Counted from the first letter of the stretch, positions 52,337 to 62,624 are shown. The stretch: 64,000 nucleotides of DNA from Deltaproteobacteria bacterium (GCA_016235345.1 JACRLG010000011.1:99172-163171); one strand, 5' to 3'. Notes: a model not told the origin generated them from the letters alone. Numbers and translations: made by a program.

Positions 52337-54046
52337 ATGAAACGTTCCGCACGGTTCTTTTTTTTGGCCCTGATCCCCGCGTTTTTCGGCCTTTACGGCG
52401 AAGCCCTTGCCGAAACCTACCTTCTTAACGGCGGCCAGACGGCAGAGATCAATTACATGATGGTGCAGGAGGTGGAGCCGCATCCTGGGATAAAGACATT
52501 AACCTTGAAGTTCGCCGTGCCGCGAGGCTTCGACTCTGCCACCTACAGCCAAGCGGTGAGGGAGGAGGGATTTTACTTCTACCCTCAGCCTGCATCCCAA
52601 AGGCGGGTGACGGACCAGCGCGGAAACGAATTCGTGGAGGCCGTGTTCAACGAGCCTCAATCCACCATACGCAGCACGGTGCGCTTCGTGGCCGAAAACA
52701 CGGTGAAGCTGGACACCCTGGAAACCAAGGCGCCCTTTCCCGTGGCCGAGGTCCCGGAGGAGGTCCGGCCCTTCCTGACCCCCACCCGTCTGGTCCAGAG
52801 CGAGGACCCTGTGGTGGCGGCCAAGGCCCTTGAGCTTACGAGGCAGGCGAAAACCGAATACGACGCGGTTTCAAGCATCCTCACCTGGCTTGTGGATTAC
52901 ATGCGTTACGAGTCCAGGCCCCAGAGCCGTGACGCCCTAAGCGCCCTTTCCTCCGGGCGCGGCAACTGCCAGAACTACGCCCATCTCGCAGCAGGCCTCA
53001 TGCGGAGCGTGGGCATTCCGGTAAGGATCGTGACCGGCGTCACCCTGAAATGGCCCTACCGGGTGAAGGCCAAAAACGCCATCATCACCATGAACATGGC
53101 AATGGGCCGCCACGCCTGGATAGAGGTCTATTTTCCCGATCTCGGCTGGGTCCCCTTCAATCCGCAGAACTCTGTGCTTTTCGTCTCCAACCGCTTCATC
53201 CGCATGGAATCGGGCCGGGACAACGACGAGGCGGCCAAGGACGGCTTCATCCAGTGGACCCAGCCCAAGGGGACCACCGGCCAGCCCAGGCCCTCGGAAA
53301 TCTTCCACGTGGATTTTCTGGAGGACCGGGTGGACATGCGGGCCGACAAGGCCGGTTACGGCCCCCGCGCCCTTTATCTCACCCCGAACGTGGAGGGCAC
53401 CTTCGCCAAGGTGAAGGCCGCAGCAGCCGCAGGCCCGGTCTTCGCCTGCCCGGTCGCCCTTCCGCCCGCCTCGGCCCTGTCAACCCCGGTGGCCTTCGGA
53501 AACATGGATTTCCCGGAGGGGCTCGATTTCGCAACCTGGCAGGGCGAGCCCGTGATTGCGGAGGACGGCTCCCTGAGCTACCCCCGGACCTTTCTGGCGG
53601 AGACCGCCGAATACGTCACAACCAAGGGCGAGCAGTACGCCCAGGCCTTCGTGACCGACCAGCCGCTGAAACTTTCCGAGGCGGGCCTGGCCCTTCACAG
53701 CTTCGGCGGCGAGGGCCAGATATGGCTTGAGCTTTACAGGGACGCCAAAAACGCGCCGGGCGAGCTGATCGGCACCAGCGAGGTGGCCGAGGTGGAGCGC
53801 ATACCCTACAAGCCGGGCTACAACTGGGAGAACTTCAACTTCGCAGGGGACGTGGTGCTTGGTCCGGGCCAGTACTGGCTTGCCCTGGGCTTCACCGGAA
53901 GCCCCATCGTGAACTGGTTCTACACCTACGGCACACCGGTGGGCCCCCAGGACGGAACCAGGATGAAAAGCATGTTCGCGCCGGATTGGAAAACGGTCCT
54001 GGCCAACGAGTTCAATTACAGGATAAAGGGGCTTACCACCGAATAA
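52337..54046 (+). CDS. Secreted transglutaminase-like cysteine protein
   Basis: 569 residues from ATG 52337 (AAGGAG 5 bases upstream). Signal peptide cleaved near ALAE (about 26). After an N-terminal beta domain the transglutaminase core holds Cys in GRGNCQNYAHLAAGL (about 210), His in MGRHAWIEVYF (about 258) and FNPQNS with a polar third residue. A C-terminal ~130-residue beta domain (LYRDAKNAPGELIG, PGQYWLALGF) resembles choice-of-anchor/carbohydrate-binding modules. Role could be peptide-bond hydrolysis or crosslinking in the periplasm or outside. It is alone in its unit, downstream of its own promoter. Confidence 0.85.
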   Translation: MKRSARFFFLALIPAFFGLYGEALAETYLLNGGQTAEINYMMVQEVEPHPGIKTLTLKFAVPRGFDSATYSQAVREEGFYFYPQPASQRRVTDQRGNEFVEAVFNEPQSTIRSTVRFVAENTVKLDTLETKAPFPVAEVPEEVRPFLTPTRLVQSEDPVVAAKALELTRQAKTEYDAVSSILTWLVDYMRYESRPQSRDALSALSSGRGNCQNYAHLAAGLMRSVGIPVRIVTGVTLKWPYRVKAKNAIITMNMAMGRHAWIEVYFPDLGWVPFNPQNSVLFVSNRFIRMESGRDNDEAAKDGFIQWTQPKGTTGQPRPSEIFHVDFLEDRVDMRADKAGYGPRALYLTPNVEGTFAKVKAAAAAGPVFACPVALPPASALSTPVAFGNMDFPEGLDFATWQGEPVIAEDGSLSYPRTFLAETAEYVTTKGEQYAQAFVTDQPLKLSEAGLALHSFGGEGQIWLELYRDAKNAPGELIGTSEVAEVERIPYKPGYNWENFNFAGDVVLGPGQYWLALGFTGSPIVNWFYTYGTPVGPQDGTRMKSMFAPDWKTVLANEFNYRIKGLTTE

Positions 54047-54110
54047 AAAACGTGCGGGACATTAATGAAGTTTGTTTGAAGCCTAAACCCCATCGCAAAG
54101 GGATGGCGCA

Positions 54111-54175
54111 CCTGGGAGCGCGGGCGTCCCGCCCGCTTTTGCCTTTAATGCGGGCGGGACGCCCGCGCTCCCAGG
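54111..54175 (+). repeat. GC-rich hairpin repeat, second copy
   Basis: CCTGGGAGCGCGGGCGTCCC arm and its complement, spacer TTTTGCCTTTAAT-like. Same family as 17716-17785. It lies in the convergent gap between the transglutaminase gene and the coiled-coil gene. Confidence 0.8.
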
Positions 54176-54213
54176 AAAGATTCTCCTTTCACTGTATTCA
54201 TTCAAGATGACGA

Positions 54214-55089
54214 CTATTCCATCAGCTTCTGAAGGTCGAAACCGAAAACGCTGCCGAACCTGTCGGCTATAACCATCCTGTAGCGGAAAACCAGGTAGAC
54301 CAGAACTATGAGGTAAATCAGCTTGCGGATGGGCGCGGTGTCGCGCCAGAACTTGCCGAAACTTCTCAGCCACTGGTAAAGGAAGTCCAGGCGCTCGCGG
54401 CGGCGGCGCGCCCGCTCCTTGGCTATCATGATCTTTTCCATCATCTTGTAGTGCCGGGCCCGGATCTTTTCATCCTGCATTCCCCGGTCCTTGTTCATCA
54501 TCTCGGCAATCTTCTTCCGGCGCTCCTCTACAATGGCCTCCCTTTTGCGGAGCATCTCCATGTAAGGGGCCAGGAGGAAGTCCTTCAAGTCCACTCCCAG
54601 GCGGTCTATCCTTTTAAAGGGCGTTGCGATCACCTGACCCGCCGCAGACAAAAAGTCCTGCAACACCGCAAGGCGCATGGAAAGGGCCACCTGCCGGGTT
54701 TTCCGCTTTTCCCACTTTTTGCGGGCAGCCTCCTCGCGCTCCGGCTCGATGGACTTGAGATAAGCTATCTCCTTCTGACGTTTTTCCTCGCGCTTGGCCT
54801 CCATCTTGAGCAGTATGTCGTCAAAGGGCTCACGAATGCGCCTGCCGATCAACTCAAGCTGGTATTCCACCTTTTTCCAGGGATTGGCCACGGCGTTGCG
54901 CAGCTTCCACAGACGCCTTTTCCAGCGTTCCAGGCGGGCCTTGCGCCGGGCCTCTTTTTCCCTGGCCTTCATCCATTTTTCCGCAACCCTGGCCATTTCC
55001 GCCGCGTCCGGCACGGGCAGGGTTTCCATGACAGCCCCGATGGCGGGCTCTTTGGCTGGTTGTTTTACGCCGTTTAGCTTTTCGGCCAT
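54214..55089 (-). CDS. Hypothetical highly basic coiled-coil protein with C-terminal membrane helix
   Basis: 291 residues. Residues 30-230 are dominated by Lys, Arg and Glu in helical, coiled-coil-like stretches (EKWMKAREKEARRKARLERW, KERARRRRERLDF). One hydrophobic segment near 252-268 (LIYLIVLVYLVFRY) could anchor it, with the basic bulk in the cytoplasm. No family recognised and no catalytic pattern. The ribosome site is weak (GGGTGA). It stands alone between a repeat and a 578-base gene-free region. Confidence 0.65.
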   Translation of the reverse strand: MAEKLNGVKQPAKEPAIGAVMETLPVPDAAEMARVAEKWMKAREKEARRKARLERWKRRLWKLRNAVANPWKKVEYQLELIGRRIREPFDDILLKMEAKREEKRQKEIAYLKSIEPEREEAARKKWEKRKTRQVALSMRLAVLQDFLSAAGQVIATPFKRIDRLGVDLKDFLLAPYMEMLRKREAIVEERRKKIAEMMNKDRGMQDEKIRARHYKMMEKIMIAKERARRRRERLDFLYQWLRSFGKFWRDTAPIRKLIYLIVLVYLVFRYRMVIADRFGSVFGFDLQKLME

Positions 55090-55346
55090 TTTGTTTCACC
55101 CGATGTTGATTTGAACGGAATTCTTTTGAACGGCCCCGATCTCTCGATCAGGCCCCTGATGAGATCCGGTTTCCATAAGTAAAACAAGCCCTTCGGCCCA
55201 TACGCCGTGGACTGAACTGCGATAGGGCAGTCCCTATGTCCGGTGAGGGGCAAGGTTTGCGCCCCCGCAGAAAAATTTGATGGGCAATGCTATCACGCCG
55301 CTATCTGCTTATGCAACGGGCTTGTTGAGGATTTGCATGATCGCCC

Positions 55347-55377
55347 TATGTGAAAAAGGTTACCCGTATTTCACATA
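55347..55377. promoter_or_regulatory. Inverted repeat, possible operator
   Basis: TATGTGAAA and TTTCACATA, 13 bases apart, in the 55090-55667 gap. The half-site GTGAAA/TTTCAC resembles several dimeric regulator sites. A possible promoter TTGCCT-18-TACAAT (55501-55530) for the M48 gene lies downstream, and a GGGCC..GGCCC hairpin (about 55562-55597) lies in the leader. No gene is visible in the gap. Confidence 0.35.
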
Positions 55378-55667
55378 ATACCCCATGCCCGTCAAAAAAC
55401 GTTCCTCCCATACGGCCCATTTTTCACTGGAGACGCCGTTCCCGCCTCAGGGGACTTTTAGGGGCTGCATACTTGCTCCGTACCGGCAGAAAAATATCTC
55501 TTGCCTTGCTTTAAGTCTATGTAATACAATATATAAATTCATTCGATCCACCTTATAAGGGAAAGACGGGCCAGGGGGAAGGCCCTTCGTCTTTCTTTGT
55601 CCTCCTGCGGCCCTGTGCCGGGAAAGCACCCGGGGCCGCCAGAAACCTTAATTTCGAAAGGGCGCAC

Positions 55668-57176
55668 ATGGATCTCGTCTACAAGAAGGAAAAAACGCTT
55701 TATGCAATTCTTCTGATAATCTCGATTATCGCATGGCTTGCCATTATCGTCGGAACAATCGGCATCGCGCTGGCATACCTGCTCATTTTTTTCATATTCT
55801 ACCTCTTCGCCCAGTCGGCCCTTATTTCATATCTCAAGGGAAACGGCGTCCTGATCACCCAGGATCAGTTCCCGGACATCCACGAGCAGCTTGTTTCATG
55901 CTGCAACACCCTTGGGCTTAGGGAAATTCCGGAAGCCTATCTGCTTCACGCGGACGGGGCCTTCAACGCCTTTGCCGCCCGCTTTCTGGGCCGCAACTTC
56001 CTGGTCCTTTTCTCCGACGTGGTGGACGCCCTGGCCGAACGCCCCGAATCCCTGAAATTCTACATCGGCCATGAGCTTGGACACATCGCCCGCAAGCACA
56101 TGCTGATTTCCCCGATTCTCGCGCCCGGAAAAATCCTGCCCCTTCTGGGCGCGGCCTATTCCCGCGCGCGGGAGTACACCTGCGACAATTACGGCCTGCA
56201 CTGCTGCCCGAACCCCGAAGACGCCGCCATCGCACTTTCGGCCCTGGCCGCTGGCGGGCAGCGCTGGAAAACCCTTTCGGTTTCAAGGTTCGCGGAGCAG
56301 TCCTTTGCAACCGGCGGATTTTTCATGTCCTTTCACGAGCTTACCGCCGGCTACCCCTGGCTGGTCAAGCGCGTTGCCAGGATTCCCGGCGTAATGCCCC
56401 CAAGGCTGGCCTTTCCCACCCGCCACCCCCTGGCCTTTGTTTTCGCTGCTTTCGTTCCCAACGTGGGCGCGGGCAACCCCATCGCCAACGTAATGGTGAC
56501 CGCCGCGATAATCGGCGTGTTGGCCGCCATCGCCATTCCCAATTTCATCGCCTACCAGAAAAAAAGCTACGATGCCGCCGCCAATGCGGACATCAAAAAC
56601 GCCTACATTGCAGCCCAGGCCTTTTTTACAGATAATCCAGGCGGAGCGGTAGACGAGAACCTGCTCAAACAAAGCGGTTATGTCCCCACTCCGGGCGTGA
56701 GCCTTGAGATAATGGACGGAACCAGGGAAAACCTCATGCTTGCCGCCTTCCACGAAGAGGGCAAAAACACCTATACGGTGAATGCCGAGGGTAACATTTC
56801 AAGCGACGAGGATGAAGCTTCGGAGAAAGATTCGGAAAGCGGCATGGATTTGCAGGCGCTCATGAAACAGGCAATGTCCCAGCAGAACGGGGGGCAGGGG
56901 GCTTCCGATGAATCCTCGGAGATGATGGAGGACAGCGATCCGGCCAGTAACGACGCCAAGATGGCCTATATGGCGGCCCAGGCGTATTTCGTCCAGAACC
57001 CGGACGCCCAGGCTTCCCTTGAGGCCCTTGCGCAGGTGGGCTTTACGCCCTCGGAAGGCGTTGAAATCTCTGTATCCGGCAATCAGGCCGGGCTTGCCAT
57101 AAGCGCCAGCCAAAAGGACGGCGAAAAGGTTTACAGCCTGGATGCAAGCGGCCAGATCACAACCACCGACAAATAG
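55668..57176 (+). CDS. M48-like membrane metalloprotease fused to tandem pilin-like domains
   Basis: 502 residues. Two N-terminal helices (about 10-55), then a zinc metalloprotease domain with HELGH (135-139) and the downstream acidic AREYTCDNYGL that supplies the third ligand Glu. From about 285 a pilin-type hydrophobic helix (AAIIGVLAAIAIPNFIAYQKK) leads into a ~70-residue domain. The domain is repeated after an acidic Ser/Glu/Gln linker: NADIKNAYIAAQAFF... and SNDAKMAYMAAQAYF... match along their length. So the protein looks like a protease plus two type IV pilin or pseudopilin-like heads, an unusual fusion. Membrane location is inferred. Confidence 0.8.
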   Translation: MDLVYKKEKTLYAILLIISIIAWLAIIVGTIGIALAYLLIFFIFYLFAQSALISYLKGNGVLITQDQFPDIHEQLVSCCNTLGLREIPEAYLLHADGAFNAFAARFLGRNFLVLFSDVVDALAERPESLKFYIGHELGHIARKHMLISPILAPGKILPLLGAAYSRAREYTCDNYGLHCCPNPEDAAIALSALAAGGQRWKTLSVSRFAEQSFATGGFFMSFHELTAGYPWLVKRVARIPGVMPPRLAFPTRHPLAFVFAAFVPNVGAGNPIANVMVTAAIIGVLAAIAIPNFIAYQKKSYDAAANADIKNAYIAAQAFFTDNPGGAVDENLLKQSGYVPTPGVSLEIMDGTRENLMLAAFHEEGKNTYTVNAEGNISSDEDEASEKDSESGMDLQALMKQAMSQQNGGQGASDESSEMMEDSDPASNDAKMAYMAAQAYFVQNPDAQASLEALAQVGFTPSEGVEISVSGNQAGLAISASQKDGEKVYSLDASGQITTTDK

Positions 57177-57335
57177 CCTTTTCCAACCCGTGTTCCGCGT
57201 TCGCCGGGGCGCTCATTCCTGCCCCGGCGGACCGGCCCCCAAGCCGTCCTTTCTTACCGCTTAAAACCCGCCGCCCCCCCCTTGAAAACCTGCCCGGCCT
57301 GTCTTATATTATAGAGGTAAAACCTTGGAGGCGGC

Positions 57336-57851
57336 ATGGGAGAGCTTCTTCATTTCGATGAGGGCCAGATAAGCACCGTGGCGGAAGCCGGGGCCATCGC
57401 CGAGGAGCTTGTGGCGGAAGCCTACAAGATGAGCGCGGCCCAGTGGCGGAAGCACCTCTACGACGTGAAGACCCTCTCGGAGCTTTCCCCCGAAGAAGTG
57501 GCACCCGGCAGGCTTGCGCACCTGGTGCGCTACGCCGGAAAGCGCAGGGACTCAACCCTGGCCTCGGCGGCCTTCGATTTTTACCGCATCTGCCTCATGG
57601 ATCACTCCATGCTCTCGGTGCTTGCAACGAAAAAAAATTTCACGCTGTTTCCGCTCGCGGTTTACGTGCTCTGCCACGAGCTGGTTCATGTGGTGCGCTT
57701 TTCGCGCTTTCTCCAACCCTTCGAGACCCCAAGGGAAAAAAGGGACGAGGAGGAAAAGCGGGTCCACGAGAAAACCCTGGACATTTTGGGCGGAATCCGC
57801 ATGGATGGCCTTAGCCCCATAGTGCGGCACTATCAGCGCCACGGGCCTTGA
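57336..57851 (+). CDS. Hypothetical protein with HELVH motif, possible small metalloprotease
   Basis: 171 residues. A single HELVH motif in LCHELVHVVRFSRF (near 113-118) follows a hydrophobic turn, and an EEEKRVHEKT stretch about 27 residues later offers a possible third ligand. That is the minimal gluzincin pattern, but the remaining sequence does not resemble a known protease family, so the call is tentative. TTGGAGG is 6 bases before the ATG. It is flanked by a degenerate hairpin element downstream and the M48-fusion gene upstream. Confidence 0.55.
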   Translation: MGELLHFDEGQISTVAEAGAIAEELVAEAYKMSAAQWRKHLYDVKTLSELSPEEVAPGRLAHLVRYAGKRRDSTLASAAFDFYRICLMDHSMLSVLATKKNFTLFPLAVYVLCHELVHVVRFSRFLQPFETPREKRDEEEKRVHEKTLDILGGIRMDGLSPIVRHYQRHGP

Positions 57852-57942
57852 TGGATTTTTATCCAAGCTTTGCATTAAGCCTTTTTCAATGGGCGGTTAA
57901 ATCAGGTGCAGTGAACGGATCGCGTTTTTGGACAGCCTGAGG
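57845..57942 (+). repeat. Degenerate interspersed hairpin element
   Basis: Retains GATTTTTATCCAAGCTT and CGCGTTTTTGGACAGCCTG ends, but the interior constant blocks are lost. Likely a decayed family member. Confidence 0.45.
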
Positions 57943-57944
57943 CC

Positions 57945-57972
57945 TTGACACCAGGTTTTTTATGCCTATAAT
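57945..57972 (+). promoter_or_regulatory. Consensus sigma-70 promoter of the FmdB-type gene
   Basis: TTGACA at 57945-57950, 16-base spacer, TATAAT at 57967-57972: both hexamers perfect. 46 bases before the start codon. Confidence 0.75.
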
Positions 57973-58017
57973 AAGCCGGTTACGGCACGAACCTTTTTAA
58001 TCTGGGGGAGAAGTACA

Positions 58018-58314
58018 ATGCCCATCTACGAGTATGAATGCGAAAAATGCGGCGCGAACCTGGAAGCCCTTCAAAAGTTCTCCGACGCGCCCCTTTCGGT
58101 TTGCGACAAATGCGGGGGCGGCCTGCATAAGCTCATGAGCCAGACCAGTTTCCATCTAAAAGGCACCGGCTGGTACGTCACCGACTACGCCGGAAAGAAA
58201 ACCGGGGCCGCCCCGGCCAAGGATGCGCCCGCCGAAAAGACGGAGACCCCCAAGGCCGCTCCGGTAAGCCCGTGCGCCTCAGGGGCCTGTTCAAAGGCTC
58301 CTTCCGCCGACTGA
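58018..58314 (+). CDS. FmdB-family zinc ribbon protein
   Basis: 98 residues. Zinc ribbon with two Cys pairs (Cys 8 and 11 in CEKC, Cys 29 and 32 in CDKC) and the family opening MPIYEYEC; after residue 45 a low-complexity Ala/Pro/Lys tail with a further SPCASGACSK. FmdB-type proteins are putative regulators or small metal-binding proteins of unknown role. GGGGGAG is 7 bases before the ATG. The unit ends in a strong terminator. Confidence 0.88.
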   Translation: MPIYEYECEKCGANLEALQKFSDAPLSVCDKCGGGLHKLMSQTSFHLKGTGWYVTDYAGKKTGAAPAKDAPAEKTETPKAAPVSPCASGACSKAPSAD

Positions 58315-58339
58315 TCAAAAATTCCGGTCTATGGCCTTC

Positions 58340-58380
58340 TCCGCCCGCAGGAAAAACTGTCCTGCGGGCGGATTTTTGTT
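58340..58380 (+). terminator. Terminator after the FmdB-type gene
   Basis: Stem TCCGCCCGCAGG / CCTGCGGGCGGA with a 9-base loop followed by TTTTT. Confidence 0.88.
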
Positions 58381-58581
58381 GAACCGGGTTTCAGAATTTT
58401 TATTGGCGGCTCTTTACAAGGCGCATTTGGTGATTAATTTTCACCATCAAAACCGAGCGAATGCCCGAAGGCTCATTTAAGGCTTTGAAAGCAACAGTTT
58501 CAATCGTGCGCCCAAAAGCGTCAAAGTTTGCTGCGGCGCAAAAATCCTGGTGATAAAATCCGAGAAGGAGGAAAGTAACGC

Positions 58582-58869
58582 ATGAAAATCAAACCGTTGG
58601 CCGATCGTATCATCGTAAAAAGGCTTGAAGAGGAAACCAAGACCAAGGGCGGCATCATCATTCCCGACAGCGCCAAGGAAAAACCCGCAGAGGGCAAGGT
58701 CGAGGCCATCGGCTCCGGCAAGATGAAGGAAGACGGAACCCGCATCGCAATGGAAGTGAAAGTGGGCGACCGCATTCTCTTCGGCAAGTACTCCGGCACC
58801 GAGGTCAAGATCGACGGTGAGGAGTTCCTCATCATGCGGGAAGATGATGTTTTAGGGATTGTAGGCTAA
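58582..58869 (+). CDS. groES: Co-chaperonin GroES
   Basis: 95-residue heptameric lid of the GroEL folding chamber. It has the mobile loop [19 protein letters not shown] and the C-terminal [14 protein letters not shown]. The ribosome site GAAGGAGG is 9 bases before the ATG. groEL follows 45 bases downstream, so they form the usual bicistronic unit. I looked for a CIRCE element (TTAGCACTC-N9-GAGTGCTAA) upstream and see none, so HrcA control is not evident. Confidence 0.97.
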   Translation: MKIKPLADRIIVKRLEEETKTKGGIIIPDSAKEKPAEGKVEAIGSGKMKEDGTRIAMEVKVGDRILFGKYSGTEVKIDGEEFLIMREDDVLGIVG

Positions 58870-58914
58870 TCAAAAGGGAATCCCCCTCTACCTATAAAAG
58901 GAGTTTCAGAGAAC

Positions 58915-60573
<1,659 letters not shown>

Positions 60574-60575
60574 TA

Positions 60576-60697
60576 AGACCGTCCAAAAACGCGAATCGCG
60601 GTGTCAGAGCAAAGCGGGCGGGTCGTCATGTACGGCAAGTACTATTCCTTCCCGCCCGCTTCCCTCTTCCTTGCATTTCATCGTTTTTATCCAGTCT
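60576..60697 (+). repeat. Interspersed hairpin element, copy 10
   Basis: Two bases after the groEL stop. Outer arms AGACCGTCCAAAAACG / CGTTTTTATCCAGTCT, inner arms AAGCGGGCGGG/CCCGCCCGCTT (11 bp perfect), tip GTAC..GTAC. Constant blocks GCGAATCGCGGTGTCAGAGC and CCTTGCATTTCATCG. Confidence 0.88.
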
Positions 60698-60745
60698 TTT
60701 GCTCGGTATAAAACCGCATGTTTTGTTTATTGCGGATAGATACAA

Positions 60746-60787
60746 GAAAGCCCCCGCCGGGATATTCCCGGAGGGGGCTTTGTTTGT
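60746..60787. terminator. Terminator downstream of groEL
   Basis: Stem AAGCCCCC-G-CCGGGA / TCCCGG-A-GGGGGCTT, loop TAT, followed by TGTTTG. It faces the convergent minus-strand gene, so could serve both. Confidence 0.8.
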
Positions 60788-60789
60788 TC

Positions 60790-60801
60790 ATCGGCGCACT
60801 A
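60790..60801 (+). repeat. 12-bp direct repeat ATCGGCGCACTA, left copy
   Basis: The same 12 bases occur at 61852-61863. The two copies bracket the AT-rich deoxyribosyltransferase-like gene. Confidence 0.5.
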
Positions 60802-60834
60802 ATTCCGTTCTGCTTTGATCGGTCACCCTGCTGT

Positions 60835-60878
60835 GGGTGGCCCCGGCAACTCGTTGCCGGGGTGCGAAGCACAAGAGG
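60835..60878 (-). repeat. 44-bp repeat with CCCCGGCAACGAGTTGCCGGGG palindrome, second copy
   Basis: Exact reverse complement of 27824-27867, including the CTTGTGCTTCGCA flank. It sits just downstream of groEL and the next gene's stop. Confidence 0.75.
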
Positions 60879-60923
60879 TCAACCGGCGCGGATTTATGAC
60901 AATCGCTATAATACAGTTAGCCA

Positions 60924-61778
60924 TTAGGGGCGTTCATCTTCCATACGAAGCAGGAAATCCCGGCAGCCAACTGAAGTGAAAATTCGCAATATAAGGTCGA
61001 CACAATCAGGCCAATTGGCTCCCTTTGTGTTAAGTCCAAAGTGAGCAGAACAATACCCGCCCGGGAAGAGCTTTTCAAATTCGGGAAATACATGTAGATA
61101 TTGGCCCGTCGGTAACTTCGTTGAATCCACCATAGGAATTGACGTAGAATGTTTAATACAGTACGCATGATTGACTGGTGGTGTAGAAATAATACCGAGG
61201 CGGAAATCACCGGGGTTGTAAGTAATTGAAGACGAGTTATAGATCGATATTTTTATATTTGGTCTCTGATTTTGGCCCCTTTTCACTATTACACATCCTG
61301 AGGCAAGTGGCTGAGTTTCATGAAATATCTCAAGCCCAATTTCAGTACGTACAGTTCGATCAGCTTCAAAAGCGAAATGCTTTATCCGCTTGGCCAACTC
61401 TGGACGCAATTCTTTTATCTGCGAGTTGTATACAATATGAAGAAAATGCTTGAGATCAAAAGGTATATCCTCAGCTCGCTGAGTCAGCAAAATAACAACT
61501 TTACCCAAGGCGTGTGCATAGCCGACCTCATAAAATACATTTGGATTTCTTGCAGTCATATCAGCGACAATTATATCAGCCCGTGATATCTGGTTGTAAA
61601 TGCGATCAAGCATTGATCCGGGAAAAATCTGCTCATCAACACGTTCGCAATATACGCCAACCTCTTCACATGCGCCTTTGATTCCATACTCGTATATATC
61701 ATCGAAGCTCTTATCAAAGGGCATCAATACAAAGCAGAACGGCTTGGGGCTTGTTTGGGTGGTTTGCATTTCTTCCAT
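60924..61778 (-). CDS. Nucleoside 2-deoxyribosyltransferase/TIR-like domain protein
   Basis: 284 residues from ATG 61778 (AAGGTG 6 bases upstream). The first ~125 residues have FCFVLMPFDKSFDDIYEYGI, YNQISRADIIVADMTARNPNVFYEVGYAHALGK and VVILLTQ (read in pieces): the Rossmann-like fold of nucleoside deoxyribosyltransferases that also hosts TIR-type effectors. FYEVGYAHA places a Glu at the usual catalytic spot. The C-terminal ~150 residues are a beta-rich domain I do not recognise. Such stand-alone proteins are often linked to defence or nucleotide signalling, but no partner gene is nearby. The DNA is markedly AT-rich and flanked by 12-bp direct repeats, suggesting transfer. Confidence 0.75.
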   Translation of the reverse strand: MEEMQTTQTSPKPFCFVLMPFDKSFDDIYEYGIKGACEEVGVYCERVDEQIFPGSMLDRIYNQISRADIIVADMTARNPNVFYEVGYAHALGKVVILLTQRAEDIPFDLKHFLHIVYNSQIKELRPELAKRIKHFAFEADRTVRTEIGLEIFHETQPLASGCVIVKRGQNQRPNIKISIYNSSSITYNPGDFRLGIISTPPVNHAYCIKHSTSIPMVDSTKLPTGQYLHVFPEFEKLFPGGYCSAHFGLNTKGANWPDCVDLILRIFTSVGCRDFLLRMEDERP

Positions 61779-61851
61779 GGCAGGCACCTTACCGAAAGTG
61801 TTAACTCCCTTATATCCAATCTATAATTTCATGTCCAGCACAATATTTTGT

Positions 61852-61863
61852 ATCGGCGCACTA
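61852..61863 (+). repeat. 12-bp direct repeat ATCGGCGCACTA, right copy
   Basis: Matches 60790-60801, 1,062 bases apart; the AT-rich gene lies between them. Confidence 0.5.
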
Positions 61864-61891
61864 TAGAAAGCACAAAAATGGATACCCTTTC

Positions 61892-62590
61892 TTATTGCTG
61901 GGATAGCGGAATGTAAAATCTGGCCTTTTTGGTTCCAGGGTCGATTATCTTGTGCACGCCCTTATAGCCGATGCCAATAACTTTTTTTGTCAGTTCGAAT
62001 GATTCCTTCTCCCATATTACAGGCTTATGCTCCTTGCTTATTGTCAAAACCAAGCCCGAAGAGCATTGCGACCAGCTATCGGATGCCTCACAGCCGGGGT
62101 ACACCAATATTTTGTCCTTGTCGAATTTGAGGGGAGGCGCATAGACTTCAAGAGTCTTGGCTATGGCGATTTTTTTGGCATCCACGAATACCAAATACGT
62201 CATTGAACCGGAGTAGCAATCGAATAACAGAGTATCTGTGCTATCATGGTAATAAACTGCGGACACCAGTTCAATATCAAGAGTTCCAACCTTGCCCGAC
62301 TCCGTGTCTTTAACTGTTACAGGCCCTTCCCAACTTTCATGTTCGTCAACTTTGGTCGAAGTGGCCTTTTCACCCCCTGCAGGATACATCATTGTAACTT
62401 CATAATGCTTGATATGGCCGACCGATTGAATGACGGGCCTGGCCATGACGTGGGTAAATTGAAGCCTTGTGAATGATGATCTGGGCTCGCTCTTTACTTT
62501 TGACGCAGATTCGCAATAGGCATTAGTGCTTAATACCAGGGACATGGCGATGGCCGTGGAAATCAAGATCAGGCAATACGGCCTTTTCAT
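61892..62590 (-). CDS. Hypothetical exported protein, 232 residues
   Basis: From ATG 62590 (GGATGG upstream). Signal peptide (about 1-28, AIAMSLVLSTNAYCES). The mature part is beta-rich with a conserved-looking CYSGSMTYLVFVDAKK and two Cys near 190-200, no family recognised. Composition is mildly AT-rich compared with groEL but less than the neighbouring gene. The adjacent transglutaminase-like gene lies 34 bases upstream on the same strand and may be cotranscribed. Confidence 0.6.
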   Translation of the reverse strand: MKRPYCLILISTAIAMSLVLSTNAYCESASKVKSEPRSSFTRLQFTHVMARPVIQSVGHIKHYEVTMMYPAGGEKATSTKVDEHESWEGPVTVKDTESGKVGTLDIELVSAVYYHDSTDTLLFDCYSGSMTYLVFVDAKKIAIAKTLEVYAPPLKFDKDKILVYPGCEASDSWSQCSSGLVLTISKEHKPVIWEKESFELTKKVIGIGYKGVHKIIDPGTKKARFYIPLSQQ

Positions 62591-62624
62591 GGCTGTCCAT
62601 CCTTGTTTAGAGGTTGCCAACCGG

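Noticed and set aside
58381-58581. CIRCE element before groES
   Set aside because: No TTAGCACTC-N9-GAGTGCTAA-like inverted repeat could be found.
60790-61863. Insertion sequence carrying the TIR-like gene
   Set aside because: Direct repeats are present, but there is no transposase or inverted terminal repeat; only reported as a possible cassette.
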